DNA of 37,281 bases from Bacteriovoracaceae bacterium. GTDB taxonomy: Bacteria > Bdellovibrionota > Bacteriovoracia > Bacteriovoracales > Bacteriovoracaceae. A program made the translations under genes and the position numbers. How positions within the stretch are numbered: the stretch's first letter is position 1; each line of letters starts with the position of its first letter. Below the pieces are notes generated by a model. The model was not told the DNA's origin, made no database searches, and worked only from the letters and a program-made list of their open reading frames with translations. This document shows positions 9,343-16,834 of the stretch, one piece after another. The stretch is from assembly GCA_947448495.1 (NCBI GenBank), contig CANFNX010000008.1:1-37281 (forward strand). The letters are read 5' to 3'.

Positions 9343-10890
9343 ATGCAAACAACTTCAACCTTGCTCTCTTGGATTATTTTTCTTCCTTTAATTTTTGGTT
9401 TGGTGACATTCCTGACTCCAACTGCTTTTGAAGGGAAATTTAGAACGATTGCCCTTATTCAGACACTTGTGAATGCTTTTCTTGCCACTATCCTTTATTT
9501 TAATTTTGATGGAAGTCTTGCTGATCCTCAATTTATTCATGCATTGGAATGGTTGCCAGATTGGGGGATAAACTATCTTGTTTCTATTGATGGACTTAGC
9601 CTACCTCTTGTTATGCTAACTGCTTATGTTGCTCCAGTGGCTATCCTTGGAACTTGGCCTGCAAGCGGAGTGGAGTTAAAAAAAGAAAAGTTTTTTGTCC
9701 TCATGTTGATGTTCTTACAAACGGGTATGTATGGGACATTTCTTGCTACTGATATTTTTCTCTTCTATTTCTTTTGGGAAGTCGTACTTATTCCAATGTT
9801 CTTTCTTATTGGGATTTGGGGGGGGAAAGAGCGAATCTATGCGACAGTTAAGTTCTTCTTATACACCATGGTTGGCTCGCTACTTATGCTGGTTGCTATT
9901 TTCTTTATGCTTAAAACATCAGCTGAGGTTCATGGCCATCCTTCTGCTACATTTGCCAATTTGTCTCAACTTCAATTCGCCTTCGATGGATCATCTTTAA
10001 AGTCAGCATTTTTCTCTCCGCAGGGCTTGTTGTTTCTTGCCTTTGCACTCGCTTTTGTCATTAAAGTTCCAATGGTTCCTTTCCATACTTGGTTACCGGA
10101 TGCGCACGTACAGGCTCCTACTGTTGGTTCAGTTTTCCTGGCAGCCGTGTTATTAAAACTTGGAACCTATGGCCTGCTGAGAATTGCGATTCCTCTATTC
10201 CCTCAGGCTGCCTTTTATTTTAAAGATTTTTTTATCACCATGGGAGTCGTAGGAATTATTTATGGCGCTTTCTGCGCTCTCGCCCAAACTGATTTCAAAA
10301 AACTTGTGGCTTATTCTTCTGTTTCTCATATGGGTTATATCGTAGTGGGGTTATTTTCATTTCAAAAAGTCGCGATTGCTGGATCACTTTATCAAATGAT
10401 TAACCATGGTATTTCTGCCGGTGGTCTTTTTTTAATCGTAGGCTTTCTTTATGAAAGATTACATACACGTAATCTAACTGATTTTGGTGGATTATCTAAA
10501 ACAGTACCTCTCATGGCCATTGCTTTCATGATTATGACACTTTCTTCAGTTGCTCTTCCTGGCTCAAACGGTTTTGTTGGAGAGTTTCCAATTTTACTAG
10601 GGGCTTTTCAGGTAGAACCTATGTTCGTTTTATTTGCAGGAACTGGTGTGATTTTAGGGGCTGTTTACGCTCTTAAGGCTTATCAACTTGTTATGCTTGG
10701 CCCACAAACAAGAACAGACTTGGATCATTTGCATGATTTGAACACAAGAGAAGTGATTGCAATGACAGTGTTAGCTTTTTTTGTATTCGGTATTGGTTTC
10801 TTTCCTAAAACATTTTTTGGAAAATCTGATGCCAGCTTATACCAGTACACGAGCACTCTTTCTTACAAAGTAGGTCAAAATGGACATTAA
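9343..10890 (+). CDS. nuoM: NADH-quinone oxidoreductase subunit M
   Basis: This antiporter-like proton-pumping subunit has 515 residues. Blocks seen: FYFFWEVVLIPMFFLIGIWGG with the functional Glu, KVPMVPFHTWLPDAHVQAPT with the conserved Lys and the family signature, and SHMGYIVVGLFSF. The start follows a GGAC/TTTT stretch 9 bases after nuoL. The gene contains an uninterrupted run of eight G (9818-9825) in the codons for the WGG of GIWGG, a potential slippage spot. The stop overlaps nuoN by 11 bases. Confidence 0.98.
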   Translation: MQTTSTLLSWIIFLPLIFGLVTFLTPTAFEGKFRTIALIQTLVNAFLATILYFNFDGSLADPQFIHALEWLPDWGINYLVSIDGLSLPLVMLTAYVAPVAILGTWPASGVELKKEKFFVLMLMFLQTGMYGTFLATDIFLFYFFWEVVLIPMFFLIGIWGGKERIYATVKFFLYTMVGSLLMLVAIFFMLKTSAEVHGHPSATFANLSQLQFAFDGSSLKSAFFSPQGLLFLAFALAFVIKVPMVPFHTWLPDAHVQAPTVGSVFLAAVLLKLGTYGLLRIAIPLFPQAAFYFKDFFITMGVVGIIYGAFCALAQTDFKKLVAYSSVSHMGYIVVGLFSFQKVAIAGSLYQMINHGISAGGLFLIVGFLYERLHTRNLTDFGGLSKTVPLMAIAFMIMTLSSVALPGSNGFVGEFPILLGAFQVEPMFVLFAGTGVILGAVYALKAYQLVMLGPQTRTDLDHLHDLNTREVIAMTVLAFFVFGIGFFPKTFFGKSDASLYQYTSTLSYKVGQNGH

Positions 10891-12358
10891 TAATTATTTT
10901 CCTCTTGTTGCACTAAAACCTGATGAACTTGCTTGTGTTGCTCCTTTGCTAACAATTTCCTTTGGAGCCGTTGTAAGTTTACTCGTTGGAACCCACAAGA
11001 CTAAGGGACATGGATTGGCCTACATGGCTTCATTCATCTTTTTATTAACTGCGATTTTTCAATCATCATTCTCCATCTTTTCGAGTGACATAACCTTGAT
11101 TGCAGGATCTCTCACTTTCAATCCATTTACGAAGACGGTTGGATTGATGATCATGATTTTTGCAATGTTTGGTATTGTTGTGACTTATGGACAGGATTTC
11201 AAAGAAGGTTTATTAGCAGAAATCTATTCACTCATTCTTTTCTCTGCTGCAGGCATGATCCTAATGGCATCGACAACTCATTTGTTGTTCATGTTTATTG
11301 CCCTTGAGATTATGTCTCTTGCCGTTTACGTCATGGTTGGAATGAGAAGATCAAGTCGTTTCTCTTCTGAGGCAGCAATGAAGTACTTTGTCCTCGGCGG
11401 TCTTGCATCAGCTATGTTACTTTATGGTTCATCTTTGATCTTTGGATCAATGGGGTCATTTGAATTGGGTACAATAAATTTGCAATTAATTCAAAAAACG
11501 TCAGCTCCTTTATTATACATGGTTGGACTCGGTCTTGTTGTTGTTGCCATGCTTTTCAAGGTAGGAGCATTTCCTTTTCACGGTTGGTTACCCGATGTTT
11601 ATCAAGGTGCAAGTACGAATGTGACTGGCTACATGGGTGCATCTGTGAAATTCACTGCTTTTATTGCTCTTGCAAAAATTTCTCAGAATCTCATCTTCGT
11701 CGATAATGTTCCTGCTCTTAAGTGGTTTCAACATTTCATTTGGTTCACCGCTGCTGCAAGTATGATTTATGGTAACTTCGTTGCAATTTCTCAAACAGAA
11801 TTGAAGAGAATGCTTTCTTTTTCTACCATTGCCCATTCTGGTTATTTACTCTTAGGGTTGTTTGCAATGAACTCATCGAAAGAATCGTCTCAGTACATGG
11901 TTCTTTATTTGTTTTTTTATGCCATCTCTAATCTTGGCGCGTTTGCAGTAATCTCACTTTTTGAAGAAAAAAATCAAAAAGATCTTCATCTAGATCAGAT
12001 TGCTGGAATTGGCTTTAAACATCCTGTACTTGCTTCTCTCTTGACGATTTTCTTGCTTTCAATGGCAGGAATTCCTCTCACTTCGGGATTCATTGGGAAG
12101 TATGGTCTTTTCAGTTCTGCCGTGTCTGCTGGTGAAGTTCCTCTTGTCGTTATTGCCGTTCTTACATCAGTCGTCTCGGTTTATTATTATCTACGTGTGA
12201 TTGTCTTCATGTTTATGAAAGAGTCTAATTCATCTTTAGCTAAGTACCAGAAGATGCAAGGAGCTGCCCTGGCAGCTTTCGTCTCTGCAATCGTCACTCT
12301 TCAGTTTGGGCTTTTCCCAAAGACATTTGTTCATTTTGTTAAAATGATTGCAAAATAA
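10880..12358 (+). CDS. nuoN: NADH-quinone oxidoreductase subunit N
   Basis: This third antiporter-like subunit has 492 residues. Typical blocks are FIALEIMSLAVYVMVG, KYFVLGGLASAMLLYGSS, KVGAFPFHGWLPDVYQGA, AISQTELKRMLSFSTIAHSGYLLLG and AGIPLTSGFIGK. It begins inside the end of nuoM (11-base overlap), which implies coupled translation. It is the last canonical complex I gene of the operon; only the small acylphosphatase-like gene follows before the terminator. Confidence 0.98.
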   Translation: MDINNYFPLVALKPDELACVAPLLTISFGAVVSLLVGTHKTKGHGLAYMASFIFLLTAIFQSSFSIFSSDITLIAGSLTFNPFTKTVGLMIMIFAMFGIVVTYGQDFKEGLLAEIYSLILFSAAGMILMASTTHLLFMFIALEIMSLAVYVMVGMRRSSRFSSEAAMKYFVLGGLASAMLLYGSSLIFGSMGSFELGTINLQLIQKTSAPLLYMVGLGLVVVAMLFKVGAFPFHGWLPDVYQGASTNVTGYMGASVKFTAFIALAKISQNLIFVDNVPALKWFQHFIWFTAAASMIYGNFVAISQTELKRMLSFSTIAHSGYLLLGLFAMNSSKESSQYMVLYLFFYAISNLGAFAVISLFEEKNQKDLHLDQIAGIGFKHPVLASLLTIFLLSMAGIPLTSGFIGKYGLFSSAVSAGEVPLVVIAVLTSVVSVYYYLRVIVFMFMKESNSSLAKYQKMQGAALAAFVSAIVTLQFGLFPKTFVHFVKMIAK

Positions 12359-12368
12359 GGATAAAAAT

Positions 12369-12629
12369 ATGATAGCTCGGAAAATTATTTATAAAGGTAA
12401 TTTTAGCACAGAAATGGTTGCAAATATTTTTGATATCACAAGAAAAATTGAAATTACTGGAGAAATTAAGCCTAATGGCACCAATGAAGTCATCTTAAAT
12501 TTGGAGGGAGATCCATCCATGATTAAGTTGATCCAACATCAAATCGAAAGAAAGATCAAAACGATTACTGATAAATCTATTGAGCAGATTCCTTATCAGT
12601 ATTATCAGGGTTTAAATTTTCTACCATAA
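12369..12629 (+). CDS. small acylphosphatase-like protein, probably without enzyme activity
   Basis: This 86-residue soluble protein is encoded 10 bases after nuoN. I start it at ATG 12369 because AAGGATA lies 6-7 bases upstream; an earlier in-frame ATG (12348) overlaps nuoN and has no good ribosome binding site. The order beta (IIYKGNF), helix (EMVANIFDITRKI), beta (EITGEIKPNG), beta (EVILNLEGD), helix (IKLIQHQIERKI) and a last strand resembles the acylphosphatase fold. The catalytic Arg of the usual GVGFR loop is replaced by GNFSTE, and the usual Asn after the second strand is absent. I infer a non-catalytic acylphosphatase-fold protein cotranscribed with complex I. Its role is unknown, and the fold call rests on pattern only. 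Confidence 0.6.
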   Translation: MIARKIIYKGNFSTEMVANIFDITRKIEITGEIKPNGTNEVILNLEGDPSMIKLIQHQIERKIKTITDKSIEQIPYQYYQGLNFLP

Positions 12630-12654
12630 TCAAAGGCCCAAACGGGCCTTTGAT
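12629..12654 (+). terminator. hairpin terminator of the nuo operon
   Basis: A perfect inverted repeat, ATCAAAGGCCC and GGGCCTTTGAT around an AAAC loop, begins on the last base of the preceding stop codon and is followed by ATTTTC. The 11-pair GC-rich stem ends the complex I operon. The T tail is short but acceptable. Confidence 0.85.
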
Positions 12655-12750
12655 ATTTTCAGTGTTTATTTTAGATTTGGTTTGCTGGACTGCGTTGCCG
12701 AGATCGTTCCAATTCATTAATATTCTTTATGCATAATTTCAGGAATCCTA

Positions 12751-12780
12751 CTGACAATATCCTTTAGCGATTTCTATAAT
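12751..12780 (+). promoter_or_regulatory. sigma70-like promoter for the accessory Nuo-like cluster
   Basis: CTGACA (12751-12756, 5/6 to TTGACA) and a perfect TATAAT (12775-12780) are separated by 18 bases. The start would fall near 12787, so the transcript would run through the antisense of tRNA-Leu before reaching the lipoprotein gene at 12949. No better promoter is seen between the terminator and that gene. The prediction is by eye. Confidence 0.6.
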
Positions 12781-12810
12781 AAGAAAGGTTAATTTATTGA
12801 TTTTTAAGAG

Positions 12811-12897
12811 TGGTGCCCAAGACGAGACTCGAACTCGTACGGATTATTCATCCGAGGGATTTTAAATCCCTTGTGTCTACCATTCCACCACCCGGGC
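12811..12897 (-). tRNA. tRNA-Leu (anticodon UAA)
   Basis: Read on the minus strand, the acceptor stem GCCCGGG pairs with CTTGGGC using two G-U pairs. The anticodon arm AGGGA-TTTAAAA-TCCCT gives anticodon TAA. There is a long variable arm, as in class II tRNAs, and the T arm is ACGAG-TTCGAGT-CTCGT. The CCA end is encoded (TGG at 12811-12813 on the plus strand). The total of 87 bases with CCA fits tRNA-Leu. It lies alone, opposite to the surrounding genes. Confidence 0.95.
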
Positions 12898-12948
12898 TTG
12901 ATACGAGAAAAGTAGAGTAATGATGTTATGTTATTGAGATTATGTCAA

Positions 12949-14415
12949 ATGAAAAGCCTGCTCTCTTTGATTCTTCTTTTATTCGTTGGGTGCAGTTTCA
13001 TCTCAACCAGCGAGGACGGTCCTGAGTCCATCCTTCCTATTAAAGCTTCTTGGTTTTCTAGTCAGACCAATCATGCATTGGTTGACCGTGAGGGAAGTCC
13101 AGTGGCCCATTTGTTTTTTGATATCACAACAAATAAATCTGAATTAAAACCTCTCGTCTCTACAGTGATCATTACGAGACAAGGCTCCACCTATCAGTAC
13201 GAGTTTGATCTGGCCTCCGGTCAAAGGTATTTTTCACATGCTTATTGTCCTCAAAAAGATATATGGAATCAGTACTCCGGTGAAATCAATAAACCTAATT
13301 TTAGTACCGGTATAATACCGGGATTTTTAGACCAGATTGGCTCCCCTCAAAAAGTCATTGTTTTTGGTGGAGCAAGGAAATTTAAAAGAGCTACCGATAT
13401 TTTTGAAAATACTGTCAAGCTCGTCGGGGCCTATATTGAACAAAATTGTCCAGAGGGCAATTGTCTTGGAAAGAGCATTTGGGTATCTAGAATGGTCTTT
13501 GTAGCTGTCGATCTTTCAAGTAAGAAATTGAAGGATGTAAATAATGTAGCTTCACTAGAGAGTCTGGTGGATTGGGGGAAGGCAAAAGCTGTCTTGGAAA
13601 ATCAATATGGATATAACGATGTTGCTGGAGCAAGGTACCCTTATATTAGAGTCGGAAACTTGATCCCACTTGATGAAGCCATCCGTTACCATCAAAAAAA
13701 CTCCATTTTTATATCGACAGGTGAGGCTCGTAAGATCCAGAAGGGCTGTCATGCACTCTATGACAAGTTATGGAAGGAAGTTGGTGAAGAGCAAGATGTC
13801 GATAAACCTGCATTTAATCTAGAGCAGCTGAATAAAAAAGCGAAGCTCATTGAGCAATTAAAAGAGCAGAGGAAGCCGGTTGGATTTGCAGCTAGATTTA
13901 AAACTTTTGCCATCAAATATCATTCCGAACTAATGACATGTGAAAAATTTGTATATGCAGGGAACATAAATAGAAACCCTGAAGAGTTTTGGTTTCTAAC
14001 CTACGTCGGCACTTTTATGCACTTACACAATGAAGGTTACTACTTTGACTGTAGAAATCGAAGTTGGCAAAAAAATGTAAAAGACTCATTCGGTAGATAC
14101 AAATATGACTTTAAAAGTGGAATTGAAAGTTGCCAGGAGCGTGAGTTCGATCAGGCAATGACGTTGATTCCCAATTTCCTGAAAAGTCTTGTTGGATCAA
14201 GTCCTACTTATTTTAAATTTGTCGATTATGACAATCATCCTTTTGGCAGTCATGCAAAGTTATATTCCCTGGTCGATGTCACAACTAAAAAAATGGGATG
14301 CGATTCAGACGAGAATATTGCTTTTCGAAAGCAACTGAAAGCAATGGCAGAAGATGTAAAATGGAAATCTCGTTTCGTTAAAGATATGGGCGACGAAATG
14401 AAGATAATATATTAA
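12949..14415 (+). CDS. unknown lipoprotein, first gene of the accessory Nuo-like cluster
   Basis: This 488-residue protein has a signal peptide MKSLLSLILLLFVG followed by Cys, a plausible lipobox for export and lipid attachment. I chose ATG 12949 over the in-frame ATG 12928 because it gives a normal signal peptide and has GAGAT about 8 bases upstream. The body is mostly soluble, with about ten further Cys (for example EQNCPEGNC), which could form disulfides in the periplasm. I do not recognise a domain. The stop overlaps the NuoB-like gene by one base (TAATG), implying one operon with the Nuo-like genes, although a periplasmic lipoprotein and cytoplasmic Nuo-like proteins would act in different compartments. 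An alternative is that the promoter is shared with no functional link. Confidence 0.8.
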   Translation: MKSLLSLILLLFVGCSFISTSEDGPESILPIKASWFSSQTNHALVDREGSPVAHLFFDITTNKSELKPLVSTVIITRQGSTYQYEFDLASGQRYFSHAYCPQKDIWNQYSGEINKPNFSTGIIPGFLDQIGSPQKVIVFGGARKFKRATDIFENTVKLVGAYIEQNCPEGNCLGKSIWVSRMVFVAVDLSSKKLKDVNNVASLESLVDWGKAKAVLENQYGYNDVAGARYPYIRVGNLIPLDEAIRYHQKNSIFISTGEARKIQKGCHALYDKLWKEVGEEQDVDKPAFNLEQLNKKAKLIEQLKEQRKPVGFAARFKTFAIKYHSELMTCEKFVYAGNINRNPEEFWFLTYVGTFMHLHNEGYYFDCRNRSWQKNVKDSFGRYKYDFKSGIESCQEREFDQAMTLIPNFLKSLVGSSPTYFKFVDYDNHPFGSHAKLYSLVDVTTKKMGCDSDENIAFRKQLKAMAEDVKWKSRFVKDMGDEMKIIY

Positions 14416-14807
14416 TGAAAGTAATCAAACCTGATCTCAAAATTTATTGTTTGCAAAATCCTGTTGCGGCTACAGAGTTTAGGGCCATCTTTGGTGATAA
14501 ATATTGTCACTCACTAGCATTCAATCCTGTTTTTACAACACATCTAGGGGAGTCCGATTTGATTGTTTGGGACGGACTCATTTCTGTGAAAATGAAGCGA
14601 ATACTACCAGAATTGAGGCAGTCACTAAGTCAAAATAAAGTGCTTTTGTTAATAGAAGATTCTATGACACTTATTGAAAAAAACTTTTTTGTGCAATTTT
14701 TTGATAGCGAGGACTATCCGACCGTTAAATTAAATGGATGGACTATGCTTCCAGAGGATTTATTACCAGCACTTGAACAGTGCTTTCAAAAGATGAAAAA
14801 TGTTTAA
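14415..14807 (+). CDS. NuoB-like protein lacking most cluster-N2 cysteines
   Basis: This 130-residue protein follows the NuoB pattern in its middle and C-terminus. SDLIVWDGLISVKMKRILPEL fits the NuoB block usually written ADVLIVAGTVTNKMAPALRRL. The following strand (KVLLLIEDSM) sits where GSCA normally occurs, and LNGWTMLPEDLLPALEQ sits where VPGCPPxPEALL occurs, so both Cys positions are Ser/Trp. Only Cys12, Cys31 and Cys123 remain, and there is no adjacent Cys pair. Cluster N2 is therefore very unlikely. The gene is coupled on both sides (1-base overlap with the lipoprotein gene, 8-base overlap with the NuoCD-like gene), and the neighbours support the NuoB-like identity. Similarity is remote and was judged by eye; the protein may serve only as a scaffold. 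Confidence 0.6.
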   Translation: MKVIKPDLKIYCLQNPVAATEFRAIFGDKYCHSLAFNPVFTTHLGESDLIVWDGLISVKMKRILPELRQSLSQNKVLLLIEDSMTLIEKNFFVQFFDSEDYPTVKLNGWTMLPEDLLPALEQCFQKMKNV

Positions 14808-16434
14808 CTGGAAAGACTTTGAAAAAAATAAGCTAATCTTGTCTCAGGATGAATCTTATGTTGATCAGGCGGGACAGCATCACGTATTTGTTCGCCCAAT
14901 AAATTTGCTTCGCTGGATTGAAATGAGTCGCGAGGATTTAGGATTTCTGACACTTGTAGAAATTGCTGGTGCTGATTATTTAGGCGATTCTGAAAAAAAA
15001 TTCCGTTTCGAACTTGTTTATCACCTGCTCAACATGGGGACTCATCAAAGATTAAATATCCATGTGTTGTTTAATGACTTAGAAATCGTTCCAAGTATTA
15101 CCTCCATTTTTAGCAACGCCGATTGGCTAGAGCGAGAACAGTGGGAAAATTTTGGAATTTTATTCGATCGAAAAATGATGAGTTTATTACTTCCATCTGA
15201 TCAAGTGGTTTTTCCACTTCGGAAAGGAGGGATTAAGATTGAATGGCCTGAAGATATTCCCTTGAAAATAACTCCTTTAAATAAAAACCCCAATAAATCT
15301 GAAGCCCCTTATCCTGAAGAACTTTATCAGTGGAAGAGTTATGGCTTGCTGTCCCCACAGTCTTTGGGGCTTTTTGAACTAGATGCTTGTTATGATCCTG
15401 ATAAAATTGTTAAAACACAAATTAATGTAGGTTTTTATCACCAAGGGTTAGAGTCTTCGTTTGGCAATATTCAGTGGTTGCGGTCACTGCATCTTGTGGA
15501 CAAGATTAATGTTGGGATCTCTCCCTATTTTGGAGTCGCGTGGGCAAAAAACTTAGAAGATTTGATTCGGATAAAAATACCAGAAAGGGCACAAGCAATA
15601 AGGATCGTATTTCTAGAACTCTCTCGAGTAGCCGAACATTTAACTGTCATGCATGAAATGGCGATCGCCTTAAGCCTTGATGAGCACAGGCTTTTTTTAA
15701 ATGCGCGAGAAAAGATCTATGAATTAGTTGAAAAATATTGTGGTCGCCGACAGGGTGTAGGAATCGTTCGCTTAGGTGGAGTGAAAGAAGATCTACCATT
15801 CGGTTGGATTGCTGAGTATCAGTCAACTGCCGATGTGGTTCTAAAAAATTTGGCGATCATCCATCGATCATTATTAAGTCAGTATACTTTTCGAGAAAAT
15901 TTAAATACCTCAGAGGTGAGTGCACAAACTGCCTTGCAGTGGGGCGTGAGTGGTCCAGCGATGCGAGCTTGCGGACTTAATTTTGATTTACGCAAATCTC
16001 AACCATTTTATTTTTATCAAGATATTGATTTTGATATCCCCGTTGGAATTCACGGTTCTTCTTATGAAAGATATCTCATAAGGTATGAGGAGATTTTCCA
16101 AAGTTTTAGAATCATCACTCAGGTGATAGATAATCTTCCAATGGGCGGTGTGATCAATCCTGATTGGGACCTCGATTATTTTCAAATTCAAGATTTACTA
16201 GAAAAACAAGATTTGCCTGAAGGTTGGCATTATACGGGTCTTGAAGCTCCAAACGGAGAGTCGGGTTTTTATGTAAAATACAATCGAACGACATTCCCCT
16301 CAAGAGTTAAAATTAAAACAGCAAGTCTACCTTTGGCCCAGTCGCTCTCAATGATGATAAAAGATGTTAAAGAAGTTCAATTGCGGGCATGTATGGCAAG
16401 TTTGGGGATAAGGCAAACTGAGCTAGATAGGTAA
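14800..16434 (+). CDS. fused NuoC-NuoD-like protein with altered quinone site
   Basis: This 544-residue protein has a NuoC-like N-terminus (about 1-130, with NADWLEREQWENFGILF in place of the canonical [12 protein letters not shown]) and a NuoD-like C-terminus (about 180-544). The NuoD blocks are GFYHQGLES, LELSRVAEHL, YERYLIRYEEIFQSFRI, EAPNGESGFYVKYN and the last residues ELDR. An ungapped comparison with the NuoD at 262-1476 puts the GPSHPAMHG loop opposite GLLSPQSLG, so both His become Ser185 and Leu189, and the quinone-ligand Tyr is Val238. There are no hydrogenase-type CxxC pairs, so this is not a NiFe hydrogenase large subunit. It is coupled to the NuoB-like gene by an 8-base overlap and followed 9 bases later by the NuoI-like gene. 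I infer a structural or regulatory relative of the complex I connecting module. Confidence 0.9.
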   Translation: MFNWKDFEKNKLILSQDESYVDQAGQHHVFVRPINLLRWIEMSREDLGFLTLVEIAGADYLGDSEKKFRFELVYHLLNMGTHQRLNIHVLFNDLEIVPSITSIFSNADWLEREQWENFGILFDRKMMSLLLPSDQVVFPLRKGGIKIEWPEDIPLKITPLNKNPNKSEAPYPEELYQWKSYGLLSPQSLGLFELDACYDPDKIVKTQINVGFYHQGLESSFGNIQWLRSLHLVDKINVGISPYFGVAWAKNLEDLIRIKIPERAQAIRIVFLELSRVAEHLTVMHEMAIALSLDEHRLFLNAREKIYELVEKYCGRRQGVGIVRLGGVKEDLPFGWIAEYQSTADVVLKNLAIIHRSLLSQYTFRENLNTSEVSAQTALQWGVSGPAMRACGLNFDLRKSQPFYFYQDIDFDIPVGIHGSSYERYLIRYEEIFQSFRIITQVIDNLPMGGVINPDWDLDYFQIQDLLEKQDLPEGWHYTGLEAPNGESGFYVKYNRTTFPSRVKIKTASLPLAQSLSMMIKDVKEVQLRACMASLGIRQTELDR

Positions 16435-16443
16435 GGATAAGAC

Positions 16444-16821
16444 ATGATTTTAAACAGGAATTTTTATAATAAAATGCCCGCTTGGAAAAGCTGGTGGTTC
16501 AAGCGTCAATTACTCAAGTTAACAGGTGATAAAATATTCAAGTCTTTTAAATTACATAAAACTGAATGGCCTCAGAAGATCTATTTTTACTCCCCACGTT
16601 TGAGGCGTAAACCTGTGTTTATTGGTAATGCTGAAAAATTATCTTTGTGGAAAGAGTCAAAAATCTGTGAGAACATATGTCCGACTCAGGCGATCAAAGT
16701 GGAGGCAGAAGCCATCATAATTGATGATCGTGGATGTATTGGATGTGGTCTTTGTGTTGAGTTTGCCCCTGCAGGTCTTTTGGAAATGCTAAGGGAAGTC
16801 ACTCCTGAACATCGGTCTTGA
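16444..16821 (+). CDS. NuoI/HyfH-like ferredoxin subunit with a single [4Fe-4S] site
   Basis: This 125-residue protein has a basic, Trp/Phe-rich N-terminus (PAWKSWWFKRQ) resembling the membrane-docking segment of NuoI. The second ferredoxin motif reads C98-x2-C101-x2-C104-x3-A108-P. The first retains only Cys75 and Cys79-Pro80, with Trp69 and Ser72 where the first two Cys would be. In two-cluster ferredoxins one site uses the first three Cys of one motif plus the last Cys of the other. By that rule Cys98, Cys101, Cys104 and Cys79 form one complete site, and all three lost Cys belong to the other. It therefore probably binds exactly one [4Fe-4S]. It sits between the NuoCD-like gene and the desaturase gene, 13 bases before the latter. 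Confidence 0.85.
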   Translation: MILNRNFYNKMPAWKSWWFKRQLLKLTGDKIFKSFKLHKTEWPQKIYFYSPRLRRKPVFIGNAEKLSLWKESKICENICPTQAIKVEAEAIIIDDRGCIGCGLCVEFAPAGLLEMLREVTPEHRS

Positions 16822-16834
16822 TAGGGGAATTGTC

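Noticed and set aside
9731-10000. 89-residue open frame inside nuoM in another frame
   Set aside because: It overlaps the conserved NuoM coding region fully, has no ribosome site and shows no domain.
14415-16821. Nuo-like genes as pseudogenes or as a group 4 NiFe hydrogenase
   Set aside because: All three frames are intact and translationally coupled, and losses are confined to specific ligands, so simple decay is unlikely. The NuoD-like protein has no N- or C-terminal CxxC pairs, so a NiFe site is ruled out.
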